Positions 27,501 through 34,199 of a stretch of 57,355 nt of DNA are shown here, piece after piece. A program made the translations under genes and the position numbers. The notes under the pieces were generated by a model, which was given only the letters and a program-made list of their open reading frames with translations, was not told where the DNA came from and did no database searches. Position 1 is the stretch's first letter; each line of letters begins with the position of its first letter. This stretch comes from Bacteroidota bacterium. Its GTDB lineage: Bacteria; Bacteroidota; Bacteroidia; Bacteroidales; GCA-2748055. Location: NCBI GenBank assembly GCA_024640885.1, contig JAHEEC010000016.1:1-57355 (forward strand). Direction: 5' to 3'.

Positions 27501-27958
27501 CGGTACGCTTTAACCTTACCTCACTGATCCAGGAGAATATTAACCTCCACCGGTTGCTGGCCGAAAAGAAGGGGATCATGCTTCAATCCACTGAAGACAA
27601 TGAGATCTATGCCTATGGTGACAGGGATATGATCAACAGCGTAATCAGGAACCTGATGACCAATGCGGTGAAATTCACCGAGCGAAACAAGAAAGTGGAG
27701 GTGCAGGTTGATACCGAGGAAAAAGATATTGTGGTGAGCATCATGGATGAAGGAATCGGTATCTCAGAAGAGAATTTGGCAAAATTATTCAGGATCGATG
27801 AAAAGTTCAAATCTACCGGAACGGACGGGGAGAAGGGAACAGGGCTTGGCCTGATCATCTGCCGGGAGTTCGTGGAGAAGAACGGGGGGCAGATCACTGT
27901 TCAAAGCAAACAGGGGCAGGGAACCATCTTCCGCTTTACCATTCCCGTGGCCAATTAG
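24521..27958 (+). CDS. two-component sensor histidine kinase with Reg_prop propellers
   Basis: 1145 residues. It has a signal peptide (about 1-22), then a periplasmic region of two beta-propellers made of Reg_prop units (signature W-F/I-G-T-x-x-G-L, for example MWFGTEDGLNKFDG), and a Y_Y_Y immunoglobulin-like domain (about 780-860). One membrane helix (about 868-890) and a short coil follow, then HisKA with phospho-acceptor His930 in SHDLKNP and a HATPase domain (N-box NAVKFTERN, DEGIGI, GTGLGL). Typical hybrid systems of this phylum continue with a receiver and an AraC helix-turn-helix; this one stops after the ATPase domain and must signal to a separate regulator. No glycan-use genes lie nearby, so the ligand is unknown. 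Confidence 0.93.
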   Translation: MSKRHFILLITMLLLIGPLVAQDDYVRFKRLTINDGLSLSSVYNIYQDSKGFMWFGTEDGLNKFDGQSITVYGATTDQLNILANKWIEYIYEDKSGMIWLGSRGGLTKYNPRRGVFTAIQHDPDMPNSLSNDTVTAIASDLRNQVWVGTLRGLNKVDRLTNEVERINPVEEELAGLNSQITGFLQDETGMFWIGTYNGLYSYDRKSGLFFLEKAGGILTDSSRIFHLTHGENSIWMATSEGAVKLDLSLEQKHLKLPVLFDYPGGQINGVLADLLGQVWILTPEGLYCYRGEGIDLQKVLGAGGSTHSLSLNPVEPMLLDKDGQIWFGTFGDGVYKIDPVTLTYHHYQHNPADPQSLSENSINCIFQDRSGATWFGTFGAGVSILDPQSNRFTLFKNNPFDRNSLASSFVWTVFEAADSTLWFGTNANGISCYDQHRGTFTHFNHDPSDPASLSNSSVRRIFQDSRQRIWVGTDGGGLDLFNPAQRSFVHFRHDASNPGSISDNSVRAVYEDRQGRIWVGTRNGLNLLKEDQRSFRRFLMPEGSRDELLHNFIYSAIYQDRDDNMWIGTYGGGLCKIGPNLDSCISYHHDPEDPNTISDNIVFSIHEDDQGRFWIGTNSGLNMFYPGTESFRRFGVSEGLANEVIYGILPDDENRIWLSTNLGITRFDLETFQVKNFDMNDGLQSNEFNGGAYHRGYDGRLFFGGVYGLNAIDPVMVEPVRNVTEVTLTKLEVMGKDVRIAGVDLEDEFAENPGRIVEFEDEFYVSENVTYVEEIMLDYKNRFFSVEFFALNNLQPDKLRYSYIMENLESDWSNAGTRNYVSYTNMKPGSYVLKVVAENLDGYRSDPPMQLRIVVTPPYWQMWWFILLEVIVASAIAVMVYIYLLKTRTNRLLKFQNQQISEANEALRRSEKNLMELNATKDKFFSIISHDLKNPFSSLLSISDLMVESFDDADKEDHRAGFRKINQSIRHLLDLLENLLTWSQSQRGRIKYDPVRFNLTSLIQENINLHRLLAEKKGIMLQSTEDNEIYAYGDRDMINSVIRNLMTNAVKFTERNKKVEVQVDTEEKDIVVSIMDEGIGISEENLAKLFRIDEKFKSTGTDGEKGTGLGLIICREFVEKNGGQITVQSKQGQGTIFRFTIPVAN

Positions 27959-28008
27959 CCAGTTCAGCCCTTTTTACTAATTTTATGCCGAACAGATCCA
28001 TATAAGAG

Positions 28009-28884
28009 ATGATCAGATCCATGACCGGCTACGGAAAGGCTGAATGCCTTCTTCCCGGTAAAAAATTAACCGTCGAGATAAAATCCCTCAACAGCAAGCA
28101 GCTGGACACCAATACAAGGCTCCCCGCACTCTACAAGGAGAAGGAACTGGAGGTCAGACAACTCATATCCTCATCCCTTGAAAGGGGGAAGGTGGATTGT
28201 TCCTTTTTTTATGAGGTTACCAGTGATGCGGGTACAGGAACCATCAATGAACCGGTGGTGAAAAACTATTTTGAGCAGCTTTACAGGATCTCCGGTGAAC
28301 TTGGACTGGAGGCCTCCATTGAGCTGTTGAGCACCGTAATGCGCCTGCCCGATACCATCCGTTCTGAAAAACCAGATCTGGAGGAGGAAGAGTGGGAGGC
28401 TGTCAAAACAGGGCTGCAGCAGGCGCTGCAGCAGGTAAATGGTTTTCGGATCCAGGAGGGGGAATCCATTGACAATGACCTCAGGGAGAGGGTCAGCGCC
28501 ATCCTGGAAAAACTCACACAGATCAAGGACCATGAAGAAGAGCGCATTGCCCAGATCAGAGATCGCATCGGGAATAACCTGGAAACATTCCTGAAAAAGG
28601 ATTTGATCGATGAAAACCGGTTTGAACAGGAATTGATCTTCTACATGGAAAAGCTTGATATCTCCGAGGAAAAAGTGAGGCTGGACAACCACTGTAAATA
28701 TTTTATGAAAACCCTTGAGGACTCCTCACCGGCAGGTAAAAAGTTGGGATTTATATCCCAGGAGATGGGGCGGGAGATCAACACCCTTGGCTCCAAAGCC
28801 AACCATGCGGAGATCCAGCGCCTGGTGGTGGAGATGAAAGATGAGCTGGAAAGGATCAAGGAGCAACTTCTCAATGTGCTGTAA
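28009..28884 (+). CDS. YicC/YloC family endoribonuclease
   Basis: 291 residues. The N-terminus IRSMTGYGKAE and the C-terminal DUF1732 part (GREINTLGSKANHAEIQRL, then VEMKDELERIKEQ) are diagnostic for YicC-like proteins, recently described as RNA-cleaving enzymes that take part in RNA turnover. Cytoplasmic. The stop codon overlaps the ATG of gmk by one base (TAATG), and gmk overlaps nadD, so the three are translationally coupled. yicC-gmk adjacency is widely conserved. Confidence 0.94.
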   Translation: MIRSMTGYGKAECLLPGKKLTVEIKSLNSKQLDTNTRLPALYKEKELEVRQLISSSLERGKVDCSFFYEVTSDAGTGTINEPVVKNYFEQLYRISGELGLEASIELLSTVMRLPDTIRSEKPDLEEEEWEAVKTGLQQALQQVNGFRIQEGESIDNDLRERVSAILEKLTQIKDHEEERIAQIRDRIGNNLETFLKKDLIDENRFEQELIFYMEKLDISEEKVRLDNHCKYFMKTLEDSSPAGKKLGFISQEMGREINTLGSKANHAEIQRLVVEMKDELERIKEQLLNVL

Positions 28885-29450
28885 TGGCAGGTAAACTGTT
28901 CATATTCAGCGCCCCCTCTGGATCGGGAAAATCAACCATCGTGCAACACCTCGTAAAGCAGGGACTGGACCTTTCTTTCAGTATTTCGGCTACCTCCCGC
29001 AAACCAAGGAAAGGAGAGGTGGATGGCCGGGAATACTATTTTATCACCGGGGATGAGTTCCGGGCCCGTGTGCAGAATAATGAATTCATCGAATGGGAGG
29101 AGGTATACCCCGGGCAATATTATGGAACACTCAGAAGTGAACTGTATCGCATCTGGAGCCTGGGTGAACATGCCCTCTTCGACATAGACGTGGCAGGGGG
29201 CCTGAACCTGAAAAAGGAGTTTGGCAGTGCTGCCTGTGCCATATTTGTGAAACCACCATCTTTTGAAGTGCTGGAACAACGGCTCAGGGCAAGAGGCACA
29301 GATTCAGAAGGGGAGCTGAAGACCAGGTTGGGGAAAGCCAGGTATGAAATGAAATTTGCACCAGATTTTGACCATGTCCTGGTGAATGATTCCCTTGAAC
29401 TAGCCCTGGCAACGGCAGAGACCCTGGTGAGAAATTTCCTGGCTTCATGA
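28884..29450 (+). CDS. gmk: guanylate kinase
   Basis: 188 residues. P-loop APSGSGKST at the N-terminus, GMP-binding region SATSRKPRKGEVDGREYYFI, and FIEWEEVYPGQYYGT, all standard for guanylate kinase, which phosphorylates GMP or dGMP with ATP. Length and ends match the family. It starts on the last base of the yicC stop codon and its own stop overlaps the nadD ATG (ATGA). Confidence 0.97.
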   Translation: MAGKLFIFSAPSGSGKSTIVQHLVKQGLDLSFSISATSRKPRKGEVDGREYYFITGDEFRARVQNNEFIEWEEVYPGQYYGTLRSELYRIWSLGEHALFDIDVAGGLNLKKEFGSAACAIFVKPPSFEVLEQRLRARGTDSEGELKTRLGKARYEMKFAPDFDHVLVNDSLELALATAETLVRNFLAS

Positions 29451-30022
29451 AAACGGGACTCTATTTCGGCTCCTTCAACCCCATTCATATCGGTCATATG
29501 GCCATTGCCAATTATATGACCGAATTCAGTGATCTGGAACAACTCTGGTTTGTGGTGAGTCCCCAGAATCCACTGAAGCAGAAAAGTTCACTCCTCAGGG
29601 ATTATCACCGCCTTGAGATGGTGCGCCTTGCCCTGGAGGATGATGACCGGTTCAGGGCTTCAGATATAGAATTCCGCCTTCCCACCCCTTCATACACCAT
29701 CGATACCCTCGTCTACCTGGAAGAGAAAAATCCGGGGAGGGAATTTCAACTTGTCATGGGGGCCGATGGGCTGCGCACCTTCTATAAATGGAAACACGCG
29801 GATCTGATTGTACAAAAGTACCACCGCCTGATCTACCCGCGGCCCAATGTGGATATGAAAGCCGCGGCACTCCTGCCAAACGCCACCGTTGTGGATGCCC
29901 CCCTGATGGAGATCTCCTCAAGCTTTATTCGCAGGGCCATCCGGGAAGGCAAGGATGTAAGGCACCTCATGCCGGAGAAAGCATACCGCTACATGCGGGA
30001 GATGCATTTCTATGAAAAATAG
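29447..30022 (+). CDS. nadD: nicotinate-nucleotide adenylyltransferase
   Basis: 191 residues. Nucleotidyltransferase motif GSFNPIHIGH near the N-terminus and the second ATP-binding signature SSSFIRRAI near the C-terminus. NadD joins nicotinate mononucleotide with ATP to give deamido-NAD. It overlaps gmk by four bases and ends convergent with the 2-oxoacid oxidoreductase gamma-subunit gene, 9 bases away; I see no terminator between them. Confidence 0.95.
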   Translation: MKTGLYFGSFNPIHIGHMAIANYMTEFSDLEQLWFVVSPQNPLKQKSSLLRDYHRLEMVRLALEDDDRFRASDIEFRLPTPSYTIDTLVYLEEKNPGREFQLVMGADGLRTFYKWKHADLIVQKYHRLIYPRPNVDMKAAALLPNATVVDAPLMEISSSFIRRAIREGKDVRHLMPEKAYRYMREMHFYEK

Positions 30023-30031
30023 GGGGTGGTG

Positions 30032-30586
30032 CTATGCGGTCAGTTTGGCCTCTTTCACAATCTCCATCCCCCGCTGGATCGCAGATTCGTTTGCAGGAAT
30101 CAGGTGATGGTGCCTCTCAGGAAGAGATTTGCGGAGACCTTTGATCACATTCTCAAAATCCACCACCGGCTTCACCTTAAGAAATGCACCCAGCACCACC
30201 ATATTGAACGTGATGGGAGACTTCATGCGGGCAGCCTCGGCGGCAGCTTCCACCTGGAAGATCCGGATGTCATCCCGCTCAGGGTGCCGTGTAATGCCAT
30301 TGGGATCATAGATCATCAATCCCCCGGGTTTCACCCTGGATTCGAATTTATCCATTGATTGCTGGTTCAGAAGGATGGCCGTATCGTAACTTTGCAACAC
30401 AGGTGAACTGACGCGGTCATCGCTGAGGATCACTGTGACATTTGCAGTGCCGCCCCTCATCTCAGGCCCGTAGGATGGCATCCAGCTCACCTCCTGTTCC
30501 TGCATGATCCCCGAATATGCCAGGATTTTCCCCATGGAGAGGACCCCCTGTCCCCCGAATCCTGCAATGATAATTTCTTCCGTCAT
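30032..30586 (-). CDS. 2-oxoacid:ferredoxin oxidoreductase, gamma subunit
   Basis: 184 residues, the POR_N/gamma-type domain with the opening GFGGQGVLSMGKILA, typical of the subunit that helps bind coenzyme A. It is the last gene of a four-gene set (ferredoxin, alpha, beta, gamma) with 12 bases to the beta gene. The set oxidises a 2-oxoacid with CoA to acyl-CoA and CO2, reducing ferredoxin. Whether the substrate is 2-oxoglutarate or a branched-chain 2-oxoacid is not settled by the sequence. Confidence 0.92.
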   Translation of the reverse strand: MTEEIIIAGFGGQGVLSMGKILAYSGIMQEQEVSWMPSYGPEMRGGTANVTVILSDDRVSSPVLQSYDTAILLNQQSMDKFESRVKPGGLMIYDPNGITRHPERDDIRIFQVEAAAEAARMKSPITFNMVVLGAFLKVKPVVDFENVIKGLRKSLPERHHHLIPANESAIQRGMEIVKEAKLTA

Positions 30587-30598
30587 CTCTCTGAACTT

Positions 30599-31378
30599 TT
30601 AACTTTTAACTAACTTCCCATCCACCTTGATGTCTCCCATGGGATAAAAGGCAAACATATGCTCCTCCATCCAAACATTGGAATCATTGGGGGTCATCCT
30701 CCACCCGGAATTACAATTGGAGACAAACTCGATAAATGACATTCCCTTCTTCTCTTTCTGAACTTCGAAAGCCGTACGGATGGCCTTTTTAGCCTTTCTC
30801 ACCGGTCCCGGTTTATGAACCGCCTGCCGGGTCACGTAATGGGTCCCGGGAAGCTGGGCGATCAACTCGGTAATTTTATAGGGAGGGCCCATGGTCTTGC
30901 TGTTCCGTCCATAGGGGGAGGTGGTTGATTTCATGCCTTCCAGGGTGGTAGGGGCCATTTGCCCACCGGTCATCCCATAAATTCCGTTGTTCACGAAAAA
31001 GATGGTGATATTCTCGCCCCGGTTGCATGCATGAATGGTTTCTGCGGTTCCAATGGCCGCCAGGTCCCCGTCTCCCTGATATGTGAAGACAAATTTATCG
31101 GGCCACAACCGTTTGATTCCTGTGGCCACCGCAGGGGCACGGCCGTGGGCCGCCTGGGAAAAATCCACATCCATGAAATCATATGCAAAAACGGAACAAC
31201 CCACCGGTGCAATGCCAATGGTTTCCGATTGGATCCCCATCTCTTCCACCACCTCCATGATGAGGCGATGGATGGTTCCGTGGCCGCAACCCGGACAATA
31301 GGTAAGGGTTGCATCGGTCATCAGCGGAGTACGCCTGTATACAAGGTTCTCGGGCCTTGTGATCTCTTTAACGTCCAT
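30599..31378 (-). CDS. 2-oxoacid:ferredoxin oxidoreductase, beta subunit (TPP-binding)
   Basis: 259 residues. It contains the iron-sulfur/TPP entry motif CPGCGHGT and the thiamine diphosphate/Mg motif GDGDLAAIGTAETIHACNRG with FVNNGIYGMTGGQ. These are the marks of the beta subunit in four-subunit Kor/Vor enzymes. Its ATG (31378) directly abuts the stop codon of the alpha subunit (31379), indicating coupled translation. Confidence 0.95.
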   Translation of the reverse strand: MDVKEITRPENLVYRRTPLMTDATLTYCPGCGHGTIHRLIMEVVEEMGIQSETIGIAPVGCSVFAYDFMDVDFSQAAHGRAPAVATGIKRLWPDKFVFTYQGDGDLAAIGTAETIHACNRGENITIFFVNNGIYGMTGGQMAPTTLEGMKSTTSPYGRNSKTMGPPYKITELIAQLPGTHYVTRQAVHKPGPVRKAKKAIRTAFEVQKEKKGMSFIEFVSNCNSGWRMTPNDSNVWMEEHMFAFYPMGDIKVDGKLVKS

Positions 31379-32449
31379 TTAGAATCCTCCTATAAATTTC
31401 TCTTCTAAAGCACCCATTACATCATCCGGGGAGTGGATTTTGCCACCCATCATACCATAGTGGGACACAGGGACCCGGCCATTCACGGCCAGTCTCACAT
31501 CTTCCACCATCTGTCCTGCACTGAGTTCAACGGCCATCATTCCCTTTACCCTCCTGGCCAGCCTGGCGATCTCATCGGTGGGGAAGGGAAAGAGCGTTTG
31601 CAACCTCAGCAAACCAATGCGCTGGCCCCTTGCCCGGGCAACGTCCACCACTTTCTGGCAGATCCGCGCACTGGATCCGTATGCCACCAGGATGAAGTCA
31701 GCGTCGTCGCATTCAATTTTCTCAAACATCACATCCTGATCCATGCTCCTGTACTTCTCCTTGAGTTTCAGGTTATGTTCATACTGGAGGTCGGGATCCA
31801 GGTTCAGCGAAGTGATGATGTTGCGTTCTCGGTCGCTGGTCTTCCCCGTTGTCACCCAGGATTGGTCAAACTCCTCAATCCTTTTCTTCTGCGGGGGCAG
31901 CTCGACCTTCTCCATCATCTGCCCGATGAGTCCATCGGTGAGGATCAGGGCCGGGTTCCTGTATTTGAATGCCAGCTCAAAACCCAGGTCCACAAAATCG
32001 GCCATCTCCTGCACAGAAGCAGGGGCGAGCACGATCAGGTGGTAATCACCATGCCCCCCACCCTTGGTGGATTGGAAATAATCTGCCTGTGAGGGTTGTA
32101 TGGTACCCAGCCCGGGACCGCCCCTGACCACATTCACAATCAGGCAGGGCAATTCTGCCCCGGCGATATAGCTGATCCCTTCCTGCATAAGGCTGATACC
32201 AGGGCTGGATGAAGAAGTCATTACCTTTTTCCCTGTTCCTGCTGCTCCGTAAATCATATTGATGGAGGCCACCTCACTTTCAGCCTGAAGGATGATCATA
32301 CCCGTTCGCTCCTCCGGTTTCTGAAGTGTCAGGTATTCCATGACTTCGGACTGGGGTGTAATGGGGTAACCAAAATAAGCATCCACACCGGCCCTGATGG
32401 CTGCTTCCGCAATGGCCTCATTCCCCTTCATTAATGCCAGTTCTTTCAT
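31379..32449 (-). CDS. vorB: 2-oxoacid:ferredoxin oxidoreductase, alpha subunit (VorB-like)
   Basis: 356 residues. The start at 32449 gives MKELALMKGNEAIAEAAI, the usual family N-terminus; an upstream start would add 26 residues reading through the ferredoxin gene. GYPITPQSEVMEYL is the conserved pyrimidine-binding region. The small alpha subunit with a separate ferredoxin subunit corresponds to VorB/KorA in anaerobes. It probably acts on 2-oxoacids made by transamination, since an aminotransferase and an ADP-forming acyl-CoA synthetase lie upstream. The gene symbol follows common usage for this subfamily, not a demonstrated substrate. Confidence 0.88.
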   Translation of the reverse strand: MKELALMKGNEAIAEAAIRAGVDAYFGYPITPQSEVMEYLTLQKPEERTGMIILQAESEVASINMIYGAAGTGKKVMTSSSSPGISLMQEGISYIAGAELPCLIVNVVRGGPGLGTIQPSQADYFQSTKGGGHGDYHLIVLAPASVQEMADFVDLGFELAFKYRNPALILTDGLIGQMMEKVELPPQKKRIEEFDQSWVTTGKTSDRERNIITSLNLDPDLQYEHNLKLKEKYRSMDQDVMFEKIECDDADFILVAYGSSARICQKVVDVARARGQRIGLLRLQTLFPFPTDEIARLARRVKGMMAVELSAGQMVEDVRLAVNGRVPVSHYGMMGGKIHSPDDVMGALEEKFIGGF

Positions 32450-32460
32450 CTGATCAAACT

Positions 32461-32688
32461 TTAATTCTGTTTTACCCTGTATACGGTAATCACCCCATCC
32501 GGGCACACAATAGCGCAGTTGGTGCACCCCGTGCAGCTTTCCGGATTCTCCATATAGGCATAGTGATAACCCTTTCCATTGACTTCTGCAGCCATTCCAA
32601 TGGTATCATGTGGACAATTAACCCTACAAACCTGGCACCCCTTGCACCTTTCCACATCCACTACAATGGCTCCTCTTGCTTTTGCCAT
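32461..32688 (-). CDS. 2-oxoacid oxidoreductase ferredoxin subunit (2x 4Fe-4S)
   Basis: 75 residues with two 4Fe-4S cluster motifs, CKGCQVCRVNCP and CTGCTNCAIVCP, in a bacterial-ferredoxin fold. This is the delta subunit that takes electrons from the TPP centre to soluble ferredoxin. It is the first gene of the four-subunit set, with a promoter box about 27 bases upstream, and is followed by the alpha gene after 11 bases. Confidence 0.94.
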   Translation of the reverse strand: MAKARGAIVVDVERCKGCQVCRVNCPHDTIGMAAEVNGKGYHYAYMENPESCTGCTNCAIVCPDGVITVYRVKQN

Positions 32689-32714
32689 GCCTACTTATTT
32701 TTTTGTACAATTAC

Positions 32715-32722
32715 CAAATGTA
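32715..32722 (-). promoter_or_regulatory. promoter -7 box TACATTTG for the oxidoreductase operon
   Basis: Minus-strand perfect TAnnTTTG, 26 bases before the ferredoxin-subunit ATG. An 8-bp palindrome TTGTACAA (32703-32710) lies between the box and the gene, about where transcription should begin, and could bind a regulator. Confidence 0.5.
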
Positions 32723-32795
32723 ACAATTCTCGTTTTTCTTCACAGTGGTTCCCGGACTGGATTGACACATCGCCGCTTTTTAGGGATAAAAAATA

Positions 32796-34118
32796 CTATT
32801 CCGGGACGGGATGATTCTCTCTGAAACACTTTAAACGGGCCTCCAGGATCTCAAATTGATCTCTCCTGACCTGTGATACACAGGCCCTTAGACCTTCTGT
32901 CCGGGTACTCCCCGTGATCCCCAGGGAGATGGCACTGATCCCGTAATAAAGAAGCTCTTCCACCAGCTGTGGCCCCTCAAATCCAGGGTAAGAGAGGGTA
33001 AAATAGAATCCGTCTGCAATGGGTTCATCCAGATCCATGTCATAGACGATCCGGAATCCATATTTCTGGAACAGCAACTTCATAATCGCAGCCTTTTTAC
33101 CATATTCCCTCACCTCGGTAATGTAATTGTAGGTCCCGTCATTTACGGCTTTAAAGATGGCCGCCAGGGCATATTGCGTGGTATGCGAAGCTCCTGCTGA
33201 CAGGGCATATAGCGCCCCGTAGATCATGGCGTGACCGAATTTATCGGAGGTATAATACCGTCTCAGGTCAGGATACCTCCTTTCGAAAAGGGCGGGTGCA
33301 ATGATCATCATGCCGATCCTCTGTCCCGCGTAGCTAAAGGCTTTTGAGCTGGAGATCAGAAGCAGGTAGTTGTCTGTATATTTTGCCACCGAGGGCTGGA
33401 AAGGGGGCCTTCCCGGTTTCGAAAGATCTTTGCGGAAATCCATCCCGAAATAGGCCAGGTCCTCAATGACCGTCAGATCATGCTTCAGGGAGAGCTCACC
33501 AATGACCTTCAGCTCCTGCTCATTCAGGCATATCCATGAGGGGTTGTTGGGATTTGAATAGAGGATGGACGAATACTGCCCCTTTTCTATCTCCTCTTCC
33601 ATTTTGGCCCTCAGCCTGTCGCCTCGAAAATCGTAGAGGTCAAATGAACCAAATGAATGACCCAGAACCAGGCATTGCTGTTTCTGAACCGGAAAACCCG
33701 GGTCCAGGAACAGGGTTCCCGTGCGATTGTGATCGGAACGGTTCACCACCATGAATGAGGCCATTCCCCCCATCATGGCACCCACGGTGGGAACACAATG
33801 GGCTGGTTCCACATCCACATTCAGGAACAGTTTGATAAACCTGGCTGCCTCCTCCTTCAGAGGCTTGATCCCTTCTATATTGGGATACTTGGAAGCCACC
33901 CCCTTTCTCAGGGCAATCATCTCCGCTTCCACTCCCACGAAAGTGGGATCCAGACCCGGCACTCCCATCTCCATGCGGATGAACTCCTCCCCCGTGATTC
34001 CCTCGATATCATTTACGATCTTGACGAGCTCCCTGATGGTTGCCCGGCCTGCAGGATGAATGCCAAACGCATCAATTACCTCGTTGACAACCTCTACAGG
34101 AATTGGTGTTGAACTCAT
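32796..34118 (-). CDS. PLP-dependent aminotransferase, fold type I class I/II
   Basis: 440 residues. The PLP lysine lies in SSSKAFSYAGQRIG, with the substrate-binding SNPNNPSW before it and VIEDLAYFGMD holding the aspartate that pairs with the pyridine nitrogen. It is a cytoplasmic aminotransferase of the aspartate/aromatic type I group; the exact amino acid is not predictable. Its position between an ADP-forming acyl-CoA synthetase and a 2-oxoacid:ferredoxin oxidoreductase indicates a role in supplying 2-oxoacids for fermentation. It ends 107 bases before the ferredoxin-subunit gene, which has its own promoter box. Confidence 0.9.
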   Translation of the reverse strand: MSSTPIPVEVVNEVIDAFGIHPAGRATIRELVKIVNDIEGITGEEFIRMEMGVPGLDPTFVGVEAEMIALRKGVASKYPNIEGIKPLKEEAARFIKLFLNVDVEPAHCVPTVGAMMGGMASFMVVNRSDHNRTGTLFLDPGFPVQKQQCLVLGHSFGSFDLYDFRGDRLRAKMEEEIEKGQYSSILYSNPNNPSWICLNEQELKVIGELSLKHDLTVIEDLAYFGMDFRKDLSKPGRPPFQPSVAKYTDNYLLLISSSKAFSYAGQRIGMMIIAPALFERRYPDLRRYYTSDKFGHAMIYGALYALSAGASHTTQYALAAIFKAVNDGTYNYITEVREYGKKAAIMKLLFQKYGFRIVYDMDLDEPIADGFYFTLSYPGFEGPQLVEELLYYGISAISLGITGSTRTEGLRACVSQVRRDQFEILEARLKCFRENHPVPE

Positions 34119-34166
34119 ACATGCTCCGATTGAATTTCAATGTGAAAATAGGGAAAGGGGAAAAGA

Positions 34167-34199
34167 ACACTTGTGCCAAACAGCATATGGCACATGTGT
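34167..34199 (-). terminator. weak stem-loop after the acyl-CoA synthetase gene
   Basis: 12-bp arms (34167-34178 and 34188-34199) with one mismatch and a 9-base loop; on the minus strand it follows the stop codon and leads into GTTCTTTTCC, a poor U-run. It could be an attenuating terminator or an mRNA stabiliser before the aminotransferase gene. Confidence 0.35.
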
